DNA of 64,000 bases from Glycine soja (taxonomy: Eukaryota; Streptophyta; Magnoliopsida; Fabales; Fabaceae), in assembly GCF_004193775.1 (NCBI RefSeq), contig NC_041021.1, positions 38,079,718 to 38,143,717 on the forward strand, given 5' to 3'. Every line of letters begins with the position of its first letter. Position 1 is the stretch's first letter. This document shows, piece by piece, positions 38,912-49,900 of this stretch. The notes under the pieces were generated by a model. That model searched no databases, was not told where the DNA came from, and saw only the letters and a program-made list of their open reading frames with translations. The translations under genes were made by a program, and so were the position numbers.

Positions 38912-39376
38912 TGTTTGGTATTTTATGGATCTTAATAAAATACCAATAATCACCGGAAATACATTACGTTAGATTATCAAGAGGGGTTATGAAAAATACC
39001 TAGATCCATGATAAGCAAAGGAATTGATGAGTCTGAGGAACTGTTGTGGTTTTGTGTTCTTCCTCAACCAAATCACTGTTTTTCTTTTGGGGTCTTAGGT
39101 TTCTCGTCAGATGGGGAGAAAAGAATATAATTTCTGATTTGGTGTCTTGGGGACCACAACATTGCTCTAGGTTTTAACCCGTTAGAGTTCTCATTATTCC
39201 TTAACGGGCCAAACTGGTTTCTGCTTATCAAGCCCATGTTAATTTCTAATGATAGTCCGGTTCATCAAAATAGATCACTTTTATTGAGCTCATAAATGTA
39301 AATAACTAATATAAATGATAAATATAATATGTAGTTCACACTAATTAATTAATTAGGAATTATAAAATTCCTAACA
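38912..39376 (-). repeat. 5' LTR of the copia element
   Basis: In element orientation this is the promoter-bearing LTR, followed directly by the tRNA-iMet primer site. In window orientation it ends AAATTCCTAACA. Confidence 0.9.
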
Positions 39377-41115
39377 CTGCCACGATTGAGGAGGACGCAG
39401 ATGGAGTCTGTGACGGTCATCACAGAGGCTCGCAATGAGGGTGTCCTTGCCAACGTTGTTGGGCCCACTAACGGCGATGATGAGGGCATTCTTACACATT
39501 TGATTTTATGAACTATTGTGTAAAAATTTAAAATTTAGACGGGTGATTTTTGAGATCCGGATAATACACTTTTTTGTTGGATCTATGACTATCATCGGCA
39601 TTGATGTTGACGCAATGGTGTTGGCTCATTCTTGAACTCCTCCGCAAAGAGTGGTGTTGAAGTTGAAGGTTTGAGAACACTCTAGTTTTGATGATGGTAA
39701 AGGAAGTTATTTATTGTTTGTTTTTTTCTTTCTTCACTGCCCTCTTTAAAGAAAGTTATTTTTTGTTTGTTTTTTTCTTTCTTCACTGCCCTCTTCATTT
39801 TTTACTTGCACTGAATGTTTCCGCCGCACTTATATGTAGCAAATTTCGTGCCATTTTGGTTTTTATTCAATTGCTGCAGGTTTTGAATAGGATTCTAAAT
39901 TATAGGCTTAATTTTGAATTCATTCGAAAATACTAGAGAATAGGACTATTTTGTAAAATTGAAAAACAAAATATGAATTTATATTAACAAGTAAACAAAC
40001 AAAAAAAAAAATAACCAAAAGACCACTTTTAGTCACGGTGCATCTTCGTTTTTCATGGAGAAGAATATGTAAGGGGAAGAGAAGAAATAGTTGTTGGCAA
40101 GAAGGGAAGAGGTTGCTCTGTAAAAAAAAATCAAAAGTAACAAAATTGTCTATCGAAAATTTCATAACAAATTAGGTTCAGCATTTCATCAAGTAATGTT
40201 TTGTTAAGACATTTGATGGATAAAATAAACAATCAATATTCAAAATATAATCAAAATTAAGAAATACTAGTATTTACAAGAAAATATTATAAATAAAAAT
40301 AAAATGAAAGGCTAAATTTTGGAAAGGTCGTGTGGTTTAATGAATTATGAAGATGAAAATAATTCTTAAAAAATTTCTTATTCAAGAACTTAAATTTATA
40401 AGAGTCTAAATTCTTTAAAAACTACCTTTTTCTGGTAGGAAATTCTTTTAAAAAAATGATGTGAATTTTCATTTGTTTTTGGAAGATATAAATAATGTTT
40501 TCTAATTTTTCATAGAAAACGCTAGCTGATTTGGTGGAAGCCAAAAACAATTATATGGATAAAATATCCATTTTTATTCTTTTATCTTCGGTTTCCTCTT
40601 ATGATACATGTTGTGAGACCCTCTCCCTGAACTTCAAATAAAAAACGCTGTTCCTATCACTGCACATGGACTAGATTGTGTCTACTAGCATTTTATTCAG
40701 TTTAATATTATAATACAATATTAAAATCCAACTAATTCAAACCGAATTTTTTGATAAAACTATTATTCGTAACAAAATTTTCCATCCGAATTTTTAATAC
40801 AAATACACTTTTCAAGAACTTTAAACAAGGTCTCTAATAAAACTTTAATATTCCTCTTCTACCAACTAATCTATGCAATCCATTATCAGTCAATCTTAGT
40901 CCTGCCCGTTTCAATTTCGTTAGGAAACAATTTTTATTTTTCCTCTCATTTGTTCAAAATTTTGAATTCGTACTCTTCGTGTAGGAACTTTTTTACTGTC
41001 TAGCACGGCTGGACTGAATCTGAAATGTATGTCTAACAATATTTTCGTACAAACTAAAAAGTAAAAACGAATTCTTTTACTTAACCTATCATTTTTTTTT
41101 TTTTGAAAGATTTTA
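39377..41115. other. Intergenic DNA between the copia element and the composite segment
   Basis: The first roughly 120 bases continue the copia target sequence. The rest is AT-rich, with a 49-bp tandem duplication at 39699-39796 and no recognisable gene. Confidence 0.5.
39699..39796. repeat. Two-copy 49-bp tandem repeat
   Basis: Units 39699-39747 and 39748-39796 both read AAAG.AAGTTATTT.TTGTT and end in CTTCACTGCCCTCTT. They differ at a couple of positions, so it is a local duplication. Confidence 0.85.
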
Positions 41116-41689
41116 CTCCCTCCGTTCCAAAACTATGCATATTTTAACAATTTAGTTTGTTATAAGGGAATTAGTTAAGGACTAGGATGCACCAAAACGG
41201 GGACCAGAATATATAAACGACAAATCTAAAAATCTTAAGATACAGGTATGTGGTTAGGAAACGACAAAATTTTATGTATTGTTATTGAAAATTCAATTTA
41301 AACATTATTCGTTTATTTGCTTTATTTTTTGAGGGAGTTTATTTATTTGCTATTAATTTAACAAAAAAGTATTTGTTAACGATCAATTTTAAATTTCAAA
41401 ACCTATTTTATTAAATTCATTAAATTATCTACACCATTTTTATTATAATTTATAAATATAATAATAGTTTTAATATAGTTTCTTAATACTTATTTGTTGA
41501 ATGGCAGATCATATTATTTGCATATATAAAATTAAAGAAGCAAGAGATATTTACGTATTTCATCCTTGTGAAACCCTTTCTGCCAAAAAAAAAAGTAACA
41601 AAAACTCAATTTGTTTTTTAATCCACATATTCAAAAGCAAGTCGATTTAGATTAGAGACAAATAATTCAAAAAGAGGGATAATTTTAAT

Positions 41690-41895
41690 TCTGATAGACA
41701 ATTTGTATTCCAATATGATATACATCATGAATGGATATGCTCTGGGATGGAAGGATTTGAACCTCTGAATAGAGGGACCAAAACCCGTTGCCTTACCACT
41801 TGGCCACGCCCCATTTTCGATTTTATACTAATAAACACTATTATTTATATTGGTTATTCGTCAATTCTAGTTCAAAAATTTATAGAAAAATTTGT
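41690..41895. other. Nuclear plastid DNA insert (trnQ-psbK spacer region)
   Basis: The sequence around the trnQ copy also looks plastid. Upstream are GACAATTTGTATTCCAA and ATCATGAATGGATATGCTC; downstream are ATTGGTTATTCGTCAATTC and TAGTTCAAAA. These are words I recognise from the plastid rps16-trnQ-psbK spacer. Limits are approximate; after about 41900 the match is lost. Confidence 0.7.
41742..41813 (-). tRNA. trnQ-UUG: Plastid-derived tRNA-Gln(UUG) pseudogene copy
   Basis: Read on the minus strand, it starts TGGGGCGTGGCCAAGTGGTA and has the anticodon loop around TTTTGGTC (anticodon UUG). It ends GGTTCAAATCCTTCCATCCC. This is plastid tRNA-Gln, 72 nt. Several changes fall in the anticodon and T stems and the acceptor end; for example, the T-loop reads TTCAAAT where TTCGAAT is usual. 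Together with the nuclear setting, this suggests it is a dead NUPT copy. Confidence 0.85.
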
Positions 41896-41944
41896 TGCTA
41901 GTATTTTTATATGCGTATCTACAGAGAATATTGTGCCCTTCTCT

Positions 41945-42245
41945 CTCCATTCAGCCATTACCGACACCACACCACTCGTTCTCTCTTTGTGAAATGCCTC
42001 CATCCCTTATTGCTCGTGGTTCAGTGTCACCTATGACAATTGTCGCCATGTCACCGCCCTCAACCACACCAACTTGTACCTCTCCAACATGCTCTTTGTC
42101 AACACGTCGCCCACCTCCCATTCCTCTCCAACCTCTCCCTCGCCGCAAACAAATTCTTCGGCCCCATTCCTCCCTCTCTTTCTCCACCCTCTCCGACCTT
42201 CGCTACCTCAACCTCTCCAACAATGTTTTCAACGAAACCTTCCCC
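41945..42245 (+). pseudogene. Fragment of a CLV1/BAM-type LRR receptor kinase
   Basis: Three frames together show the N-terminal part of an LRR-XI receptor kinase. They are NASIPYCSWFSVTYDNCRHV and TALNHTNLYLS near 41990-42080, VAHLPFLSNLSLAANKF with GPIPPSL near 42105-42180, and LRYLNLSNNVFNETFP near 42200-42235. The segments are consecutive in the intact family but here need frame changes between them, and one W codon before NASI has become a stop. The copy lacks the signal peptide, most LRRs and the kinase, so it is a short gene fragment and not a functional receptor. Confidence 0.82.
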
Positions 42246-42611
42246 TGGGATTGCGGGGACGCGCGTATAGGCCACCGTTGTCCCCAATACGTCCCCACAA
42301 AATAAAGTCGTCATCCTCGTCGTAGTCAGTTGTATCGAATAAGTCAACGGCGTCCCCTGGCCATCCCCATCTAGTCCCCATCCCTGTGCAGTATAGGAAA
42401 TGGGGAACGCCACCTAGTAGGTGTCCCTGTGCTTTATGGGTTAAGGAATCCCAAGGTCTTGTTTGGGATGATTTTTAGTTTTGAGTTTCAAAGTTGTTAA
42501 AAATAACAATCAATTTTTAGTTTCAAAAGAAAATTAAATCAGTTTTTAAGTTCTAAATAAACTTATTTTGAAAGTTTCATATCATATTAAAATTAGATTG
42601 AATACATTTGT

Positions 42612-43035
42612 GTGGTGGATGATGACATCAACAGTGACGACGACGATAGAGATACCAATAGTGATCACAGTGATAATGGTGGTGACAAGTGGTTGTAGTG
42701 ATGTCGATGGGGGTGATGTGGTGTTGGTAGTTACAATCAGTGGTGATGACAATGATAGTGACAAAAGTGGTGACATTGATGACAATGGTGGTGATGGTGA
42801 TAGCGACAATGATAGTGTTGGTGGTGGCACCATGTGTTGACAATGTGATAGTGATGGTGATTGCGACAACGTTGGTGGTGATTGTGGTGACGATAATGAT
42901 GATGACAATGTCGGTGATATTGATGGCGGTGATGTTGATAACAATGATGGTGATAGTAACAATCAGTTATAACAGGTAGTGGTGTGATAATGACGATAAT
43001 AAAGGTAGTATTGATGATAGGGATCATAGTGATAA
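42612..43035. repeat. Low-complexity GRT/GAY trinucleotide-rich tract
   Basis: About 420 bases of irregular GGT, GAT, GAC and AGT triplets. It gives overlapping pseudo-frames on both strands (Asp/Gly/Val-rich on plus, His/Ile/Thr-rich on minus). No unit is strictly repeated. It looks like a degenerated simple repeat, so the frames in it are not genes. Confidence 0.85.
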
Positions 43036-43616
43036 CATCAAAAAGTGTCATTGTTATGAAAAATGTATTTTTTTTTAAACTGAAAATCAAATTTGCAAAA
43101 TCTATTTTTTTTATTTGTTTTGAAAATGGATATAAAAAATATTTCAAAAATAATTTAAAAATCTTTTCAACCTCATTTTTATCAAATAGGTTTTATTTTG
43201 AAAATTACATTTGAAAACCAAAAATAAACTCAACCACTCAAAACGGATCCTAAAGTACAAATATTTTTATTGGAAGACAAAAAATTACACTTCCCGTGAT
43301 TTTTTTATGCTCTTATAGTTTACATAATAAATATTTTCTTTTTAATTCTTTAATCTATTACTAAGGGCATTGATTAACGAGACTTTTTAGTTTTGTTCCA
43401 AAACTAAAGATATTTTACAAATCCAAGACTAAATTCACAATTTTTTCCAACTATACCCTTATTTACAATTATTAGTGCATTGAATAACCACTCATCAATG
43501 AGAATGTCCACTTAACATGATTAAATAGGGGTATTGTAGTCTAAAATTTTATCAATTAATATTTCTTAATGGATGTGCACTAACCTTGAACATCTATAGT
43601 TTTGGAATGGAGGGAG

Positions 43617-43943
43617 TACTTATCTTTGTCCTCTCTCTATTTATTAAAATATAAATGAGACACATTGTTAATATCCCGCATGAAAACACAATTGCCAATA
43701 AAATTTGATTTGTCAGGTAACTATAAAACCCAAAAAAAAGTAAAAACTTCCTCAGAAAAATCCAACTATCACCAACATTAATTAACTTATACATGTACAT
43801 CAACAAAACTTGTGTCTTCTGGTATTCCTCTGTCAAACTCAAGGCAATTGAATGCACATAAATATGCAGAATCTCACCTATACTTGGGGCTTGCTCTATC
43901 ATTTAGGTCTAAAAGCTTGCAAAAATGAAGCTGCCATATACTC
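43617..43943. other. Downstream flank of SEC24
   Basis: Presumed 3'UTR of the minus-strand SEC24 gene next to the right end of the composite segment. The frame at 43594-43902 lacks a domain and is taken as UTR. Confidence 0.45.
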
Positions 43944-46900
43944 GTTATGATGACATTTTATTTTGAATTTGCCTATGAACATGGATAAGAAACTCTACAT
44001 AGGAGAAGCCACCTGCGCTCTTGTCTTCTATCATATACGAGAAGAATAGCATTCCTGATGGATGGTAAATAAGATAGGTTAAGTTAAAAAAATCAAGAAC
44101 AATGTACACCATCATAATACAGATTTCTTTCTTCTATTTTAATACTTCCTAGTCTAAACTAGTCTAGCATAATAACTACTAATCTTAGTAAACAATGCAG
44201 CATTTGATTAAGATTTCCTGAAAAAAATGCTCTGTTGAAAATTTAGCAGACAAGTTGTAAATTAAGTCAAAGCATGATAGACTCACTAACCATATTACTT
44301 TTGGAACTTGAAACTAATATTTCTAATTGTTAAAAACAATGTTTTATTCTAAAAAAATGTGTTTTGGTCATGTGAGGCAAGTAATCGCTACAACATAGCA
44401 TAAAGTAACTCTGCAAAGAAACTAAAATCCTAGCAATGGGAGAGCCTAAATCCAATCAACATATTCTACTGCTGCTAGTATATATACTGCCTACATTACA
44501 AGTACTGCTCCATGATATACCAACCCAGAAAAGTTTCACACATAACAAAGCATCCTCCTTGGAATTTGCCACAATAAATCATGAAACGAAAAAATAGAAC
44601 CATTGAGCATGTATAAAAATCAGGAAGAATGCTTGGGGTCAAAGATTATGAAAGATGGTTAATTAAAATGTTCGGTTGAAAGTTACAAAGAAAACTAGTG
44701 TGTTTGGTATTTTTAATTAAAAAAAAAAAGGTTGTTCGTTTGGTGTTGAATAATGCTGTGGACATCCTCGAGTTTTGGACACCAAGTACCTAGAAGCAAT
44801 GTTTTTTTCCAAGAAAACACAGCACTGGCTCAAGAAGCAAATATTACCAAAAGAGAGTAAGCAACATGTTTGAAGACTAGTCAATTGGAACAGTGAACTA
44901 TTTTGAAAGACGGGAAAAAAATGAAGCATTGCTAATACGATTGAGGAATGAAGCCATGTGATTTTATGTTCTAAATTAACTTTCATGTTATGCTAGTACT
45001 TAAAAATCCAGCCTGCATTAAGCAACCAAGTTTACACAATCATTCTAATGCACTGACCTGATGGATCTCCTTTCCTGCAGAGCTTGAACCTGCCAGAGAG
45101 TTAAAAAGATTATTTAAAATTTGCATTTTATTTAGTCATCAAATCACATGAAAGATTATTTTACCAGGTCTCGAACATGCTATAATTGTTGAAACAATTA
45201 ACTTACCGGAAGTAGGAACATCTTTGCCGCCGTATCTCATTTACCACTTCATTTAACTTCTTTGATAGTGGATTGTCGTACTGCTGCAATACAAACTGAT
45301 AAAACACGATTGTTAACTTTGGATTGCCAGTTCTAAACCATAAAACAACATGATTAAAATAACTGTTTCTTTCATCACCCTAAAGAGTCCTGTGACTAAA
45401 ATACATACACCAGGCTATGATTTAAGGATGATAGAAAATTCCCTTGAAAAAACCCACAGTTGGGGGTAGAATTTGACAGAAAATGTGCTGTTAGACAGAC
45501 AATGGCGATAAGAAAGACAGGACAGCATGGAAATTACCAGGGTAGGGACTTTGTCAACTGTAGCAACACCAAACAGTTTCTGCACGATGTCTGGATTCAC
45601 AGAGTCTCCAACATATATCAAACAATCATGACCATTCTCAAGAAGATATATTCCATCATCACTGATGTGTTCACTAGAAAGAGGAAGAAAGGGAGGAATA
45701 ACAGAGTCATCATCTTCCTGCAATTTATAAAAATCTATTAGTGTCTCAAGAAGTAATATAAAGATGAGGTTGGGTTTACTAGGCACCACCGCACCAGTGT
45801 AAAACATATAATAGTCAAAAAACATCAATCATATTAATCAAATAGCATGTACCACATGCCTATTTTTAAAAACAGGCATTTGGTATCATTTTCAAAGTTA
45901 GATACATTATCAAGTTCGGATTAAGTACTTTATAATATGCTGTTCAATCAAAATGTGTTTTGTACAGAACATCGTGATTTTTCATAATCATATATTCTTT
46001 TGACATGATTACCTTTGAGTCAAGATCATGGATAGCCATCATCCTAGGATACACAAGTGGTATTGCTAATGGAGCAGAGATAGAGGATACATAGTTTATC
46101 CAAAATGACCGTTCATCTATCTTTCCTTCTGTTCGCAACCCTGTACTCTTAGTTAATGCTGAAAAATAAATGAATAATGAATTAGCACCCAACTTGTACG
46201 GGCCTTCTTAAGGAGATCATATCATCAAAGTTTTGAATTTCATTAATCAAGATTGGCCAGTGACAAATCAAGCAAAAGTAAATCAGCTTTTGATAGCCAT
46301 CATCTATCTAAAACACATGAAAACATATCCACGGTATTATCCAATAAAACACAGGAAAATTTCTTCAAATGATATCTTCTAAAATGCAGAATTATCCAAT
46401 TCAATTTTGATCACACTAGTTAGTGCCTTAGTGGCATATCAATGTAGGAGTGAAAAAAATAAAAACATAAAAATATAAAGAAAAAGAAAATTGGTTAAAG
46501 ATGATCTGGTTGATATGCAAGGTAGAATAAAACAGATGAAGAAACTATGATAAATAATATCTTTAGTTTCACAGCATTGTTCATCAGAAAATTTCTGAAA
46601 TGCATGAAAATTCATACATACCAAGTGTGTACAGGGGCAAAAGCTTTAATGCCTCCGGAAGAATAAGTTGTCCAGATGAGGATACAGTAGCACAAAATTT
46701 ACGGTATGAAAATAGTGCATTGATGCAAAGGTTTGTCACTTGTTCCCGAACAAGTGGGAGTGGCTTTGACGGAATCTCACTAGCAGCTGCAAGAAAAAAA
46801 AAGTGTTAAAATTCCTACACCCAAAAATTATACCTATAAACACCATCTAAAATATGAACAGAATGACACCACCATGGGAACATTTAAAATAAATAAAGCC

Positions 46901-49900
46901 AACAAAATTCAATATAGAGCTGCTAACAATTTACAGTCAATATCTGGCAATCACAATTGTCAAAAATAGAATAATTGTGATGGCAATGCATATCAAGGAT
47001 AAATGATATATTTACCTTGCTTCAAGAAACAGCAAAATTGAGTATCCAAGTCAGCTGCACGGAACAGATTACTGAGCATACTAGTGACGGGCAGAGACAA
47101 GGTTATGACACGTATTCTTCTTTGGCCATACACAGTTGTGTAAAGAAGGGCACACTGAATAATGAAAAGAATACATAATCAGAACAAAATGAGTAGAATA
47201 TTTTCATCCACAGTGACTAACAAGTTTCCAAGAGTGATATAAAGTGAACTGACGATCATAAAACCCTTGGAATATACTCGAGCAGTAAACCTCCCAAATA
47301 CCTGAATAGCACATTCTGATCCATCCTGTAACTTATCATCATGTTTCAAAGTTACCATGAAAGTTTTGTCACAGTCAATCTGCACAAAAGAATAATTAGG
47401 CCACAAGTTGAGTATGTCAAAGTATCTTTATGGAATTCTAGTTTTGGTCAACATAAGAAGAAATGACATGGTACCACTTGTAACTTTGCAAGTATATAAA
47501 CACCACAGACCGCACATCAAATGTTGTTTACATCTATTTCTAGGAAAACTAATCTAGCAATACCACCCTCCCCACCTCTTTTCTCTTTTAATTGTTTCCT
47601 AGCCAGCTGATTGATGGCATCCACTCAAATAAGCCAAAATAGTAAAATACTAAAATGTAGTGTGCAAATAAAATAACAAAATTCACCCACAACTTAAAAA
47701 AAAAAGTAAATAAAATTCAAGCCTCCAGCACTTCAGTACTTTAGTATGTAATAGCTATCGATTAAACCAGTTCCATCAGTGATGATGACTTTCCAAATCC
47801 TAAGAACAACCAACTTCATTAAACAGAGATCTTCAAGACAACTCCCTTGGCTCTCAATTTTGTACAACCTTGTTTGTAACAGGAAAAAATGTGTGGAAGG
47901 TGGAAATTTTAGGGGTTGGTATCTTACGGGGAAATACAAATGGAAGAAGCTAACTCCAGTGCTCAATGACAGCAGGCAAATTTCAGGCAGGGATTTGAGA
48001 GAGAAATTAACAGAATATTTTTTTATTGATGATATCTATGATGATATAATGATCTTAGTAGAAGTTGGTATTATTTTACCAACAAACGTGTGTAAAATTT
48101 TCATTAGAATTGGAGGTCACTGCATCAAATAAAAAATGGATTCCACCCCCCTCCTTTCAATTATATATCTCTCTGCATAATTTACACATAATCCAAAAAT
48201 ATTAACTGAATCTAAACAATACAACAAAGTCTAGTTGGTGACAATATTGATTGCATCTACCCGGTATACAGCTAGCTTAAGCGATTATGGAACGCTTATA
48301 CACCACCTAAATTGTAATAGTCTTGTTCCAAAGAGGATTAATCCTGGGAGTTTAGACATTTTTAATTATATTTGAATTGTGATTTGGTATATATCAACAC
48401 GTCAGTTACATCATAGATCTAAAATGCCAACAGATCTTAATATCATTTAATCATCAATGTGTTCATGCACGCACATAAATAAAAATATGCTTAAGGTTGC
48501 CTATACACATGCATTTAGTTATTATATCCAGAATCAAGAAAATTATACATACCCCGGGTAGGTCAACATCAGTTGGGATGCGTTTACAGAAGTTGCCATA
48601 GTATTCCTGCACTTGGATACCCTGGCAAAAGAACAAAAATGAAAATTGCAGAGCCTATATGTTGTGTGACAAGGTAGCAAAGAAAGTGAAACAGACTACC
48701 TGACTGCACCTCACACGCATTACAGCCTCAAAACCTTGTGGCCTAGTGATGTTCCATCTAAGATCATTGTAAAGTTTTGCAGTATCAGAAAGAGCTGAGA
48801 AGGGGTAATAGTAATAGACCTGGAAAAAAGTGAGAAGTTACTTTAATATGTAAAACACATAATTGAAAGAAAAAAAAAGTAAGAATGTAATAAGTGATGT
48901 AGAATAAAACACACAACATTAATTATTACATAATATTATCACTTTTAAATATTTTCTTCTGATATGAACTTTTGACTTGTTAACAATCATAGAAGCCTTA
49001 ACAAAGATGGTACCATTGCAAAACCCTTTATGATTATACACACACATACATACATAAAATTTTCAATTACTTCCCCCTTTAACTCCATTTCCTTCATTAA
49101 AAATTTCCAGCAAGTGGTTAAAAGCATCTCTGGCATTTTCAAACAGATAAATTTATACACGTAGAGAAGATTAAAAATAACACTAATTTCTTCATCCTTA
49201 CTGCAAATAGCTGATCAATTCATTTCAAATAAAAACCAATGAAGGCTAATACCTAAATCATTTACTTCAACGACCAAGCCATAAAAATTCATGTTTACCT
49301 GTCCACCAGTAGTCCGTGGGATAGCAGATATGGAAGCGATGTCTACATAAGTCTGAGTAGTCACAAACACATCAACACAAACCTGCAGCATGAAAAAATA
49401 ATTATACTTGACTGATCCATATCAAGCCAACCATCAAATAAGCTCACAAGAAAAATCAACCAGCAACCTCAACCAGACATAAAAGTAATGCCTGAATCAC
49501 AAGCAAAAGTACTCAAGATCAACCTGATACTCAGCAAATTCAACTGCCAGTTCCTTGAACGCTTTGTCTGCTGGTTGAAGTAACTTATGGGCTTCCTGAA
49601 ATTCGACAAGAATGGGATTTCATGGAAGAATATGCAAAAACTATCAGCACCAAGTAGAACAAATAAAACAATATTAGATGAATCATCCACAACATATTAT
49701 GCAGATGAATATTTTACATATTTGCTAATATAAATCAAATGTCAAATATTACATCTATGAAAGTTGGTATCCTTTCCATTTTCATCACTAGATACAATGG
49801 GACTTGCAAATATTTGGAATGAATCTCATCCCATGTCACCATCTATCAAGGTTGAGCTTATAACAAGGAAATGACATAAATAACAATTGATATATTTTCT

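Larger units (their letters stand above)
33288..39376 (-). mobile_element. Ty1/copia LTR retrotransposon, decayed
   Basis: Two LTRs of about 466 bases (33288-33753 and 38912-39376) have TGTTTG...CCTAACA ends in window orientation. They enclose minus-strand gag, protease, integrase, RT and RNase H in copia order. The primer site TGGTATCAGAGC (rc of 38898-38909), complementary to tRNA-iMet, lies one base inside the 5' LTR. A purine-rich stretch (AAGTAGGAGAT) precedes the 3' LTR. Flanking 5-mers CTACC (33283-33287) and CTGCC (39377-39381) fit a target duplication with one change. Stop codons, frameshifts and a deletion in RT make it non-autonomous. Confidence 0.93.
41116..43616. mobile_element. 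2.5-kb segment bounded by Stowaway-like inverted termini
   Basis: The left end reads CTCCCTCCGTTCCAAAACTA from 41116. The right end, on the opposite strand from 43616, reads CTCCCTCCATTCCAAAACTA, with one mismatch in the first 20 bases. Each end has TA immediately outside, as expected for Tc1/mariner-Stowaway insertions. The interior holds plastid trnQ DNA, a receptor-kinase fragment and a low-complexity tract, but no transposase. Alternatively the ends belong to two separate decayed MITEs: GAGGGAGTT near 41333 could be a degenerate partner for the left end, though it lacks the TA. Confidence 0.45.

Noticed and set aside
41742..41813. A functional nuclear tRNA-Gln gene
   Set aside because: The sequence is plastid type, sits in plastid-like flanks and has several changes from the plastid gene, so a NUPT copy is the better reading.
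42582..43147. Overlapping His/Thr/Ser-rich and Val/Met-rich frames on both strands
   Set aside because: They arise from the GRT-rich low-complexity tract and have no domain or start context.
45460..45741. Plus-strand 93-aa frame
   Set aside because: It is antisense to a SEC24 exon and has no independent support.
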